A stretch of DNA of 64,000 nucleotides from JBDZVM01 sp040255675 (lineage in GTDB: Bacteria > Actinomycetota > Actinomycetes > Acidothermales > Acidothermaceae). This document shows, piece after piece, positions 8,997-16,917 of the stretch. The stretch covers positions 90,213-154,212 of the forward strand of contig JBDZVM010000006.1 in the NCBI GenBank assembly GCA_040255675.1, written 5' to 3'. Made by a program: the position numbers and the translations under genes. The stretch's first letter is position 1. Every line of letters begins with the position of its first letter. The notes below the pieces were generated by a model, which was not told the DNA's origin, made no database searches, and saw nothing but the letters and a program-made list of their open reading frames with translations.

Positions 8997-10655
8997 GTGA
9001 ACTTCGATCGAGCGATCCGCAAGGTGCTTGCTGCTGCCTCCGCAGTGGGCGTGGTCGCCGGGCTCGTCGTCGTGGGTGGCACTGCCGCTTCGGCGTCCGA
9101 CTCGTCGAGCGGACCGCGCCAACAAGCGATCGTCGCTCTCTCCGGGACGTCGGCTGTCAGCGTCGCCGGCATTCACGTGCAGGCCGTGCTTCCTGCGGTT
9201 CACAGCGAAATCGTGGACGGCGACGCGGCGGCCTTGGAATTACTCGCGCGGGCACCGGGCGTTTTGGGAGTATCGCCGAACGTGTCGGCGCACCTCGAGG
9301 GTTTCGCGTACGGCGGGCGGCACGGCAGCGGGCACGACAATGGGCACGGTTGGGGCGCGGGTGGCCAGGGCGACTCGCACGATTCGCACGGCAACCCACC
9401 CGCGAAAGGCAACCCACCCGCGAAGGGCAACCCTGGCAGCTCGGCGTCCGAAGGGGTCATCGCCCCGACGACGCTCGGCCAAAACGCTGGCCGCGGCGAT
9501 GCCGGCCACGGCGTCACGATCGCGCTCATCGACACCGGCGTCACTGACACGGCCGCGTTGAACCGTGCGTCTGGCCGGTTGGTCGACGCGGTCGACACGT
9601 CGGGCCTGAACACCGACGACGGCACCATCGTCGAGCACGGTGTTTTCAGCGACGGCTACGGCCACGGCACGTTCATGGCGTCTGTCATCGCGGGCGGCAA
9701 TGTCGCGGGCAGCGGTAACACGTCGCTTGGTGTCGCCCCGGGCGCGACGGTCGACGTCGTCAAAGTCGCTGACGACCAGGGCAATACCTCACTCGCCGCG
9801 GTCTTGGCCGGCCTGAACTGGGTCGCGACGCATTCCGACACCGTTGACGTCGCCAACCTTTCGTTGAGCGTCGATCGGCCTTCTGACACATACGGCATAG
9901 ACCCGCTGAACTACGCGGTCACCTTGACGCGCGCTGCTGGCGTCACCGTCGTGGTCGCCTCCGGCAACGCGGCGGGTGAAGTCGGAGACCCCGGCTTCGC
10001 GCCCGCCGCGCTGACTGTCGGTGCTGCTGACACCACAGGCACGAATGCGAGTGTCGCTTCCTTTAGTGGTTATGCGGATGTCGACGGCGTCACCAAGCCG
10101 GACGTCGTGGCGGCGGGTGTCAACGTGCTCGGCGAAATGCCGGCGAATACCGTGATCGGCCAGCAGTTCCCGGAGGCGCGGCAAGCGAGCGGTCTCTTTA
10201 GGGGTGCTGGAACCAGTCAGTCGGCGGCTATTGTGAGCGGCTTGGCAGCGCTCTACTTGCAAGGCCACCACAAGGCGAACCCGTACGAGGTTAAGGCTGC
10301 GATCCGTGACTCGGCGCACAGCATCACTCACGACGGACACGACGGCCAGGGCCTTGTTTCCGTACCGAGCGGCGGGCGTTACAGCCTCTTCGACACTGGC
10401 GAATTCAGCCTGAGCATGGCGCAGTGGTACTCGACTGCGCCGGTCTGGGGCCCGTTCTGGCTCGACGATGCATGGAACCTGCGCAACTGGACGTTGCGAA
10501 GCTGGACGGCCGAGTACTGGAACCTTCGTTCCTGGGCGCTCCGCAACTGGACCTCTCACGACTTCGCGATCCGGACGTGGACCGTTCGTAACTGGACGAT
10601 TCGCACCTGGTCGATTCGCACGTGGGCTGCCGCCTCATGGGGTGGCAGGTCATGA
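8997..10655 (+). CDS. Secreted S8 (subtilisin) protease with C-terminal Trp pentapeptide repeat
   Basis: This is a predicted exported serine endopeptidase of 552 residues. GTG 8997 follows an AGGAGA site and gives a signal peptide with a hydrophobic core and an ASA-type cleavage region near residue 35. A propeptide-like region follows, then a Gly/His-rich linker with KGNPPAKGNPPAKGNP. The catalytic triad is visible: Asp179 (ALIDTGV), His223 (GHGTFMASVIAGG) and Ser407 (GTSQSAAIVSGL). Residues 493-552 are twelve perfect pentads of pattern W-x-[LIV]-R-[NST], running to the stop codon. The stop overlaps the start of the next gene (ATGA), so it is coupled to a membrane GAF protein and a histidine kinase. 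The role of the tail is unknown; surface anchoring or recognition are possibilities. Confidence 0.93.
   Translation: MNFDRAIRKVLAAASAVGVVAGLVVVGGTAASASDSSSGPRQQAIVALSGTSAVSVAGIHVQAVLPAVHSEIVDGDAAALELLARAPGVLGVSPNVSAHLEGFAYGGRHGSGHDNGHGWGAGGQGDSHDSHGNPPAKGNPPAKGNPGSSASEGVIAPTTLGQNAGRGDAGHGVTIALIDTGVTDTAALNRASGRLVDAVDTSGLNTDDGTIVEHGVFSDGYGHGTFMASVIAGGNVAGSGNTSLGVAPGATVDVVKVADDQGNTSLAAVLAGLNWVATHSDTVDVANLSLSVDRPSDTYGIDPLNYAVTLTRAAGVTVVVASGNAAGEVGDPGFAPAALTVGAADTTGTNASVASFSGYADVDGVTKPDVVAAGVNVLGEMPANTVIGQQFPEARQASGLFRGAGTSQSAAIVSGLAALYLQGHHKANPYEVKAAIRDSAHSITHDGHDGQGLVSVPSGGRYSLFDTGEFSLSMAQWYSTAPVWGPFWLDDAWNLRNWTLRSWTAEYWNLRSWALRNWTSHDFAIRTWTVRNWTIRTWSIRTWAAASWGGRS
9390..9425 (+). repeat. 18-bp tandem duplication in protease linker
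   Basis: Two 18-bp units differing in the last base encode the repeated Gly-Asn-Pro-Pro-Ala-Lys of the linker between propeptide and catalytic domain. They are in frame and a partial third copy follows. Confidence 0.85.
10473..10652 (+). repeat. Twelve Trp-led pentapeptide repeats at the protease C-terminus
   Basis: The DNA encodes twelve consecutive five-residue units: WNLRN, WTLRS, WTAEY, WNLRS, WALRN, WTSHD, FAIRT, WTVRN, WTIRT, WSIRT, WAAAS, WGGRS. They end exactly at the stop codon. Eleven units begin with Trp and one with Phe. Codons differ between units, so this is a protein-level repeat and not a fresh DNA duplication. The five-residue period recalls pentapeptide-repeat beta-helices but with Trp in place of the small residue. 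Confidence 0.95.
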
Positions 10656-12088
10656 GCCGGGCATGGCGCTTGCGCGCCGTCGACCTGGGTGTCATGGCGG
10701 CGGCAGCCACTTTGCTGCCAGATGTGCCGTGGGGTCAGCCGGGTGTCCTCGGCCTCCCACTCCTAACGATCCTTATCGGAATTTCGAACGCGGCGCTGAT
10801 CAATGTCACAGTTGCGCGGCAGCGGGTGACATTCACCCTTACTGAGGGTCTGATCGCGGGTGCGTTTCTAATATCTCCGGGCTCGTGGATTATTGTCCCG
10901 ACGGTCGTTGGTCTAATCCCAATGATGGTGATCAACCGTTCGTCGGCTCTCAAAGTCCAGCACAACATCGCCCAGTACTTCGTTGCGGGCGCGATCGCAA
11001 CATCCGTTTTGATGCATATCCAAGGCACAGTTCCCGCATGCATCGTCGCTATGGCGGTTTATTGGGTGGCGAGTCAAGTCATGTCTGCGCTGCCTCTTTC
11101 AATCGTTGGTGGAGAGAACTTCCGGGCGATGATCTTCGAGGATGCGTCGCTCCAAGTCGTACACGCCGCGGCGACGACAAGCATTGGGCTATTGGCTGCA
11201 TGGCTGATCGTGAATGCGCCGCTCGGGTTACTCGGCCTGCTTGTCCCCGTGGCGTTGCTCTGGATTTCCTTTGACGAGCAGACATCGAAAAGTGGCGAGG
11301 CGCGGCTATTTGCAGAGTTGGCGCGCGGACAAGAACAAGCGGTCTCGCATTCGCTCGAGGTCTCTGCTCGCGTCGTCCTGACCGCTGCCGCGCGTGTTCT
11401 TGGCGGTGCGGACGTAGAACTTGTCGTCCTCGAACACGAAGGCCCGGTCGTCTACACCGGCGACGAGTCCGGCCAGACCTCGCGGCGTCGAGACCCCGAG
11501 GGCTTCGACGCTCCTTGGGTGCTTCGCGCGCTCGGCGCGCGCGGCGTCTTGACTGGTACGGAAGACAACCGCCCGTTCTGCTCCGCCGTTGTCGGCGACA
11601 CTACCCAGCCGATGGCGGTGCTCATCGCCCGTCGCGCCGAAGGCAACGGCCACTTCGGACGCCGCGAAGCCACGTTGGCCGGAATCCTTGTCGGACAGGC
11701 GAAATCCTGGCTTTCGGTCGCTGAACTCACTGTTTCGCGCGACGAGGCGATCGCCCGCGCCGACGCCGCTGACGAGGCCGCTCGTTCGCTGGGCAACCTT
11801 GGTGCCGATACCGCTCCCGCTCTTGGCATGTTGCGCGAGTCCGCGGGCCGGCTGGCCCGGCTCGCGAGTGCGTCTTACGGCGAAGGAGCGGTTACCGACA
11901 TCGTCGACGAGCTGCACTCCGTCGAGCGCGCGGTCGCCTCGTTGCTCGGCGCCATCGCCCTTGCGGCCGATCCTTCGCTGCGCGACCTCGACGACGAGAT
12001 GGCCGACGAGTTTTCAATTCCGGCGGCCAGACACGAAGAAGACTGGACGACGACCGGCCTGGTCAATCGGCCCGAGACGGTTCGGTGA
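10652..12088 (+). CDS. Membrane protein with N-terminal multi-span sensor region and GAF-like domain
   Basis: The 478-residue product begins at ATG 10652, which overlaps the protease stop. The first 210 residues are strongly hydrophobic with about six to seven predicted membrane spans, resembling a MASE-type sensor. A cytoplasmic region of about 180 residues follows (ELARGQEQAVSHSLEVSARVVLTAAARVLG to HFGRREATLAGILVG) that reads like a GAF domain. A helical tail comes last. No kinase, cyclase or DNA-binding motif is seen. It overlaps the next gene, a histidine kinase lacking an obvious large sensor, by four bases (GTGA). I infer that it is the sensor partner or accessory of that kinase. Base composition of the first 500 bp is less GC-rich than the neighbours. 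Confidence 0.75.
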   Translation: MSRAWRLRAVDLGVMAAAATLLPDVPWGQPGVLGLPLLTILIGISNAALINVTVARQRVTFTLTEGLIAGAFLISPGSWIIVPTVVGLIPMMVINRSSALKVQHNIAQYFVAGAIATSVLMHIQGTVPACIVAMAVYWVASQVMSALPLSIVGGENFRAMIFEDASLQVVHAAATTSIGLLAAWLIVNAPLGLLGLLVPVALLWISFDEQTSKSGEARLFAELARGQEQAVSHSLEVSARVVLTAAARVLGGADVELVVLEHEGPVVYTGDESGQTSRRRDPEGFDAPWVLRALGARGVLTGTEDNRPFCSAVVGDTTQPMAVLIARRAEGNGHFGRREATLAGILVGQAKSWLSVAELTVSRDEAIARADAADEAARSLGNLGADTAPALGMLRESAGRLARLASASYGEGAVTDIVDELHSVERAVASLLGAIALAADPSLRDLDDEMADEFSIPAARHEEDWTTTGLVNRPETVR

Positions 12089-13203
12089 GTCGTCGAGGTA
12101 CGGGAGAGGGGCTGCCGCTCGCGGTTTGGGCAGGCGGCTTCGTCGGCGCTGGCGCCTTCGCGACACTCGCGGCTGTCGTCGTCGGCCTCAACGCGTCCGC
12201 CCGGCTCGACCTTGCGGCCGTTGTCACCGTCATCATTGCCGCCGTTGTCGCGATCGCCGCAACGGTCGGGGGAGCCTACGCCGGTGCCCGTTTCGCGCGT
12301 GGCGTACGGCATTTGCGTGAGGACGCCGTCCGGCGTTTGCAAGACCCTGGTTCGAGTTCGACGGGCAGCGCCGCGGGACGGCTTGCGTCATTGACGAGCG
12401 TCGAACTGCTCGAACTCGCACGTACGCTCGACGCGTTGCACCTTCGCATCAGGGTCGCGGACGACGTCGCGGCGCGACACCGCCGCACCGCCGAAACCGC
12501 CAGTGCGGGCATGTTCGAACTGCTGTCAGGTCTGGTGGCCGCGGAAGAATCTGCCCGCGGGCAACTGTCAGCGGAGTTGCACGACACCGTTGCGCAGACT
12601 CTCATGCTGGCCCGCAGCGTGCTGTCCAGCGACACGATCGATCCGGCCATGACCTCGCACGCGGCAGATCTCGTTGCAGAAGCAGAAGACCAGGTTCGTG
12701 CAGTCATGGCTCGTACCCGTCCGCCTGCCTTGCGCGAGGGCGATCTCGCGCAGGCTGTCGTGGCTTTACGTGATGACCTCAACATTCGCTATGGCCTCGA
12801 GGTCTTTATCGACTGGCCTGAGTCGCCGTACCCGTTGCCACTTGTTACGGCGGTGACGTTGTATCGGTTCTTCCAGGAGTCGTTGCTCAACGTCGTCAAG
12901 CATGCGGACGTCGATGAAGCACACATTTCTCTCGAGGTCGATGAGCACTCCGTGCGCGCTGTGGTTCGCGACGAAGGCCCTGGCTTCGAGCTCGACAAGG
13001 TGAAGCCCGAACGTGGGCGTCACGTCGGATTGGGTTTGTTGCGCGAGCGTGTTCGGCTCGCCGGTGGCTCGCTGGCAGTCGATTCGTCACCCGGTCGCGG
13101 CACGACGCTGACGTTGTCGATGTCGCGCGCCGCACTGGCAGGAGGCGCTGGTTCCGCGCTGCAGCATTCAGCACCGCGTCGCAGCGATGCCAAAGCCGGC
13201 TGA
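12085..13203 (+). CDS. Sensor histidine kinase, NarL/LiaS-type (HisKA_3 plus HATPase)
   Basis: This is a 372-residue kinase. Two N-terminal membrane spans (about residues 10-70) are followed by a HAMP-like helical linker. The dimerisation domain has the phospho-acceptor His in AELHDTVAQTL. The ATPase domain shows the N box ESLLNVVKHA, the G1 box DEGPGF and the G2 region HVGLGLLRERVRLAGG. The GTG start overlaps the stop of the membrane GAF protein, so the protease, membrane protein and kinase genes are translationally coupled. The response regulator encoded at 7970-8647, on the other side of the protease, is the likely phospho-acceptor. It runs into a convergent regulator gene 14 bp away. Confidence 0.92.
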   Translation: MSRRGTGEGLPLAVWAGGFVGAGAFATLAAVVVGLNASARLDLAAVVTVIIAAVVAIAATVGGAYAGARFARGVRHLREDAVRRLQDPGSSSTGSAAGRLASLTSVELLELARTLDALHLRIRVADDVAARHRRTAETASAGMFELLSGLVAAEESARGQLSAELHDTVAQTLMLARSVLSSDTIDPAMTSHAADLVAEAEDQVRAVMARTRPPALREGDLAQAVVALRDDLNIRYGLEVFIDWPESPYPLPLVTAVTLYRFFQESLLNVVKHADVDEAHISLEVDEHSVRAVVRDEGPGFELDKVKPERGRHVGLGLLRERVRLAGGSLAVDSSPGRGTTLTLSMSRAALAGGAGSALQHSAPRRSDAKAG

Positions 13204-13217
13204 GGTTTCCGCGACGT

Positions 13218-14210
13218 TTAGGCGGCTCGGCTGATCCAGCCTCGCCGGACAGCGGCAACGCCCGCCGCGAATCGTGTCGTGACGCCGAGTTCTTCCATGA
13301 GCGTCGCGATGTGGCGGCGTACGGTGCGGACGCTGACACCCTGTTGGCGCGCGATGGCCTCGTCTTTGAGTCCTGCGGCAAGACATTCGAGGACGTGTCG
13401 GCGCTGCGTATTTTCCTTTTCTGGAATGGGCACTCCCGGCGGAGCCCATGGTTCAGCTTGCTCCCACTTGAGTTCGAAGAATTTAGTAAGAGCGTTGACA
13501 AGAGCCTCATCGTGGATCAGTAAGCATGGGTATCCGTAAGGGCGGAGCGGAACCAAGGCGGTGTCAGTATCAACGATGAGCAGCTTCATTGGAAGTTTCT
13601 CTTGCGATACACGAATCTCTTCGCCATCGCGGTAGCCGGCAGTCATGTCATCGAGTCCACCGTCATCTTTCAGGAAGGCTGCGTCGTACAGCATTACCTG
13701 TGTGGCGCCGCGCTCTTTCAAGCGAGGAGCGAAATAGAAGTACTCCGCCGGATGAGGCTCGCCAGTCGGGAGGGTCCGCGACGCGCCGTACGGGCCGGTC
13801 GACCACTCCCGAAGGAGATTACGTGTGCTAAAGGCCAGTGCGTAGTGCAATGCAATGGCGTGTTCGTGCGACGAGATGAGGGCGCATGTGGTTTCGGCAC
13901 GGCGTGCCGCCGCATGCAGTTCGACTCGCTGGTATTTGATTGCATAGGCCCCGGCTTGGTTGAGCCGCTCGCGGGTCTCAACGATCATTTGGTGCCATCG
14001 CGCGAGCAGGCGCGCGAATGCGACCTTCGGATCTGTGGGCAATAAGAGCCTGGGTACGCGACCCGCGATCATAGCGAGTCCGGCGTCTGAAAGAGCGGCC
14101 GCGGTGGCGTGCGCCTCGCTGGAGGTATCTGCAGGTAGGAGTCGACTGCCGTCGCCGATAAGTTTCTCGTACGCTGCGCGAAGCTCGTCCGGAATTAACG
14201 GTTCGGCCAT
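13218..14210 (-). CDS. LuxR/TrmB-like transcriptional regulator, paralogue 2
   Basis: This 330-residue predicted DNA-binding regulator has a C-terminal helix-turn-helix of LuxR type (DEAIARQQGVSVRTVRRHI, then GVTTRFAAGVAAVRRGW). Its central effector region (residues about 130-230, with LPMKLLIVDTDTALVPL) resembles the TrmB/PLD-like sensor part of actinobacterial regulators. The N-terminal third is helical and contains no receiver motif, so it is not a two-component regulator. ATG 14210 is preceded by AAGGGAAAC. It is clearly homologous along its whole length to the gene immediately upstream (14295-15293) and lies 84 bp after it, which marks a tandem duplication. Targets and ligand are unknown. 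Confidence 0.82.
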   Translation of the reverse strand: MAEPLIPDELRAAYEKLIGDGSRLLPADTSSEAHATAAALSDAGLAMIAGRVPRLLLPTDPKVAFARLLARWHQMIVETRERLNQAGAYAIKYQRVELHAAARRAETTCALISSHEHAIALHYALAFSTRNLLREWSTGPYGASRTLPTGEPHPAEYFYFAPRLKERGATQVMLYDAAFLKDDGGLDDMTAGYRDGEEIRVSQEKLPMKLLIVDTDTALVPLRPYGYPCLLIHDEALVNALTKFFELKWEQAEPWAPPGVPIPEKENTQRRHVLECLAAGLKDEAIARQQGVSVRTVRRHIATLMEELGVTTRFAAGVAAVRRGWISRAA

Positions 14211-14294
14211 GTGTTTCCCTTCTGCCCGCGTGGGTGGTGCCGACGCGAATCGTAAGGCAGTCCGGTGTCATTTGTGCCCGCCCGTGACGGCCAC

Positions 14295-15293
14295 TCATGC
14301 AGCCGAATTGAGCCAGCCGCGGCGGACGGCGGCTACGCCTGCGGCAAACCGGGTCTTAACACCAAGTTCGCCCATGATCGCCTCGATGTGGCGCCGGACT
14401 GTGCGTACGCTGACACCCTGCTGGCGTGCGATGGCTTCGTCCTTAAGGCCAGCCGCGAGGGCGGCAAGGGTGCGCCGCCGCTGTGTATTTGCTTGCCGGA
14501 CAATCGGCGTTCCGGGCGGAGCCCACGGTTTGGCTTCTGCCCACTTCAATTCGAAGAATTTGACAAATACGTCGACGAGAGCCTTGTCACGTATGAATAG
14601 ACACGGATAGCCGTGCGGGCCCAGCGGAACCAAGGCCGTATCATCATCGATGATGAGCAGTTTCATCGGAAGTTTCTCTTGCAGAAGGCGGATCTCCTCG
14701 CCATCAGCGTATCCGGCTGCCATATCCTCCGGTCCATCTTGTTCGTCGAGGAAAGGGCTGTCGTAGATGATGATGTGCTCGACACCGCGCTTACGGAGCT
14801 CGGGCGCGAAGTAGAGCGACTCAACGGGGTGTAGCTCGCCTGTCGGCAATGTTATAGGAGCCCTGTAGGGCCCGGTTTCCCATTGCCTGCAACGGTGATC
14901 TGCGCTGAATGTGAGCCCATAATGGAGTGTGACGACTTGACCCCATGAACTTACGAGCAAGCAAGCTTTCTTGGTGCTGTGTCGTATCGCCGTCCGGATG
15001 GTCGTTCGCTCGAACCTAATGGCGGTGGACATCGTCGCCATAATGCGATCTCTCGTGTCGACGATTGCGGCGTGCCATCGCGCGAGGATGCGCGCGAATG
15101 CGGCATCAGGATCGGTCGGGAGCAGGATTGGGGGTATGTGAGCCTCGACCAACGCAAGTCCGATTTCCGACATCATCGTTGTGATTTGGTGGTCGTCGGT
15201 TGAGGTTGCGTTGACAGGCAGAAGACGGCTGCCCTCCTCGATGAGCTTCTCGTACGCTACGCGAAGCTGCTCGGGGATAAGCGGTTCAGGCAT
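14295..15293 (-). CDS. LuxR/TrmB-like transcriptional regulator, paralogue 1
   Basis: This 332-residue regulator is the tandem paralogue of the downstream gene. They share the opening EPLIP-LR-AYEKLI, the central LPMKLLI-D-DTALVPL-P-GYPCL, and the helix-turn-helix DEAIARQQGVSVRTVRRHI. The two have diverged most in the N-terminal helical part, as expected if they sense different signals. It lies 15 bp after DUF3000 on the same strand and could be read from the same transcript. No receiver domain is present. Neither ligand nor target is evident. Confidence 0.82.
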   Translation of the reverse strand: MPEPLIPEQLRVAYEKLIEEGSRLLPVNATSTDDHQITTMMSEIGLALVEAHIPPILLPTDPDAAFARILARWHAAIVDTRDRIMATMSTAIRFERTTIRTAIRHSTKKACLLVSSWGQVVTLHYGLTFSADHRCRQWETGPYRAPITLPTGELHPVESLYFAPELRKRGVEHIIIYDSPFLDEQDGPEDMAAGYADGEEIRLLQEKLPMKLLIIDDDTALVPLGPHGYPCLFIRDKALVDVFVKFFELKWAEAKPWAPPGTPIVRQANTQRRRTLAALAAGLKDEAIARQQGVSVRTVRRHIEAIMGELGVKTRFAAGVAAVRRGWLNSAA

Positions 15294-15308
15294 GAGCGGA
15301 CAAGCCGC

Positions 15309-15887
15309 TTAGCGGCGGCGGCTGGGCAGCATGGCGACGCCCGGCGGTAGGGGAGCGAGACCTGCCGCGGACGTCAACACCTCGCCCCAGGCCTCGAGGT
15401 GCGGCCCGAGGTCGTCGTCGGGCGGCGTCCAGGATGCTCTTATTTCGACATGGGCGATGGGCGCGCGGCTCGACATCGTGCCGTAGCTTTCGGATCCGAC
15501 CTTGGTGACGGTGCCGCCGAGCGCCCGCACCGGCGTCGCACGCCGCGAGAGGGCTTCGGTGAGCCAGGTCCAGGCCACCGCCGACAAGAACGGGTCGGCG
15601 GCCATTTCGGGTTCGAGTAGCGCTCGCACGTACGCGACCACCCGAGTGTCGCCCTGCCACGACTCCTGCCCCGCCGGATCATGCAGGACGACGAACCGCC
15701 CGGTTGCTGTCTCGTCGCCCGTTTCGTCGAGGACGTCGCCCGTGAGCGCGACCGCGTGCGGTGCGAGCCGCTGCGGCGCGGGGGCTTCGGCGAGCCGTAG
15801 TTCCGGACGCAGCCGTACCGCACGCAGGGTCGCGACGGCCCGCCCGAAGGAGGCCGGCAGGTCGGCGTAGACGTCTTTCGCTACCAC
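15309..15887 (-). CDS. DUF3000 family protein
   Basis: This 192-residue cytoplasmic protein belongs to the actinobacteria-specific DUF3000 family. It is recognised by AVATLRAVRLRPELRLAEAPAPQRLAPHA and the downstream WTWLTEAL and GTVTKVGSESYG segments. The function is unknown. The start is GTG 15887. In related genomes the gene sits between ribonuclease D and hemE; here hemE remains close but ribonuclease D lies about 7.4 kb away, with the protease and regulator genes in between. Confidence 0.9.
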   Translation of the reverse strand: MVAKDVYADLPASFGRAVATLRAVRLRPELRLAEAPAPQRLAPHAVALTGDVLDETGDETATGRFVVLHDPAGQESWQGDTRVVAYVRALLEPEMAADPFLSAVAWTWLTEALSRRATPVRALGGTVTKVGSESYGTMSSRAPIAHVEIRASWTPPDDDLGPHLEAWGEVLTSAAGLAPLPPGVAMLPSRRR

Positions 15888-16043
15888 GTCGAAAAGCCTA
15901 GGTCGGTACTGGGTTGGTGGCCGGACGGCGCGCCGGGCGGCGGGTCACGCTATGGCAACCATGCCGACGACCATGCCTTACGATCATGCCCGGCAACCGG
16001 CCGCGGCCAACGCCGACGATCGCGCTGGCTACGCTCGGCGGCT

Positions 16044-16895
16044 ATGACCGCGGCGTTCGCTCTCCTCGCCAGCTTGGTGTGGGGGAGTTCCGATTTCGTC
16101 GGCGGACTGGTGAGCCGGCGGGTGCGCCCGCTGGTCGTCGTCGGCGTGGCCCATGCGATCGCGCTGGCGACGCTGGTCGTCATCGCGGCCGCGAGCGGGG
16201 CGTTCGCGACGAAGACCGACTACCTGCCGTGGGCGCTCGCCGCCGGTTTTGTCGGGTTCATCGGGCTTGTCGTGTTCTACCGAGCGCTCGCGACCGGAGT
16301 CATCGGTGTCGTCGCGCCCATCGCGGGGGCGGGAGCCGTGGTGCCGGTCGCCGCCGGCTTAGCCGGCGGCGACGCGCCGTCCGGTATTCAACTTGCCGGA
16401 ATCGCGCTCGCCGTGGCGGGCGTGGTGTTGGCTAGCGGGCCCGAGCTTTCGGGAAAGGCAGGGCGCACGCCCGTACTACTCGCCATGGTCGCCGCGCTGT
16501 GTTTCGGTGCCGTGTACGTCTTGCTCGATCGCGCCGCGGAAACGAGCGTGCTGATGAGCCTGGTGGCCATGCGAATCGTCAGCGTGGCGATCGCCTCGTG
16601 CCTCGCGATCGGCGCGATCGCCCACGGCAGCCGGGCGGTGTTGGCGGCGGAAATGCCGGTCGGGCGCAACCTCGCGATGGTCGCCGTCGTCGGCTGGACT
16701 GATGCCGCCGCCAACGGCTTTTACGGGCTCGCGACCCGCGGCGGGTTGGTCAGCGTGGTCTCGGTGCTTGCGTCGCTTTATCCGGCAGTGACCGTGTTTC
16801 TCGCTCGAGTCTTGCAAGACGAGCGCATGCGGCGAATTCAAGCGATCGGGGTGATGTCGGCGCTTGCCGGCGTCGTGCTGCTCGCGGCGGGCTAG
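16044..16895 (+). CDS. EamA/DMT-family membrane transporter
   Basis: The 283-residue protein has about ten hydrophobic spans arranged as two repeats, the pattern of the drug/metabolite transporter superfamily. The N-terminal motif LLASLVWGSSDFVGGLVSRR and the C-terminal SLYPAVTVFLARVLQDERMRRIQ are typical EamA features. The substrate cannot be told from sequence. ATG 16044 begins directly with a membrane span and no strong ribosome binding site is seen. It lies 22 bp upstream of hemE on the same strand and may be cotranscribed with it. Confidence 0.88.
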   Translation: MTAAFALLASLVWGSSDFVGGLVSRRVRPLVVVGVAHAIALATLVVIAAASGAFATKTDYLPWALAAGFVGFIGLVVFYRALATGVIGVVAPIAGAGAVVPVAAGLAGGDAPSGIQLAGIALAVAGVVLASGPELSGKAGRTPVLLAMVAALCFGAVYVLLDRAAETSVLMSLVAMRIVSVAIASCLAIGAIAHGSRAVLAAEMPVGRNLAMVAVVGWTDAAANGFYGLATRGGLVSVVSVLASLYPAVTVFLARVLQDERMRRIQAIGVMSALAGVVLLAAG

Positions 16896-16917
16896 GCCGG
16901 CGTGACACCATGAGCAC

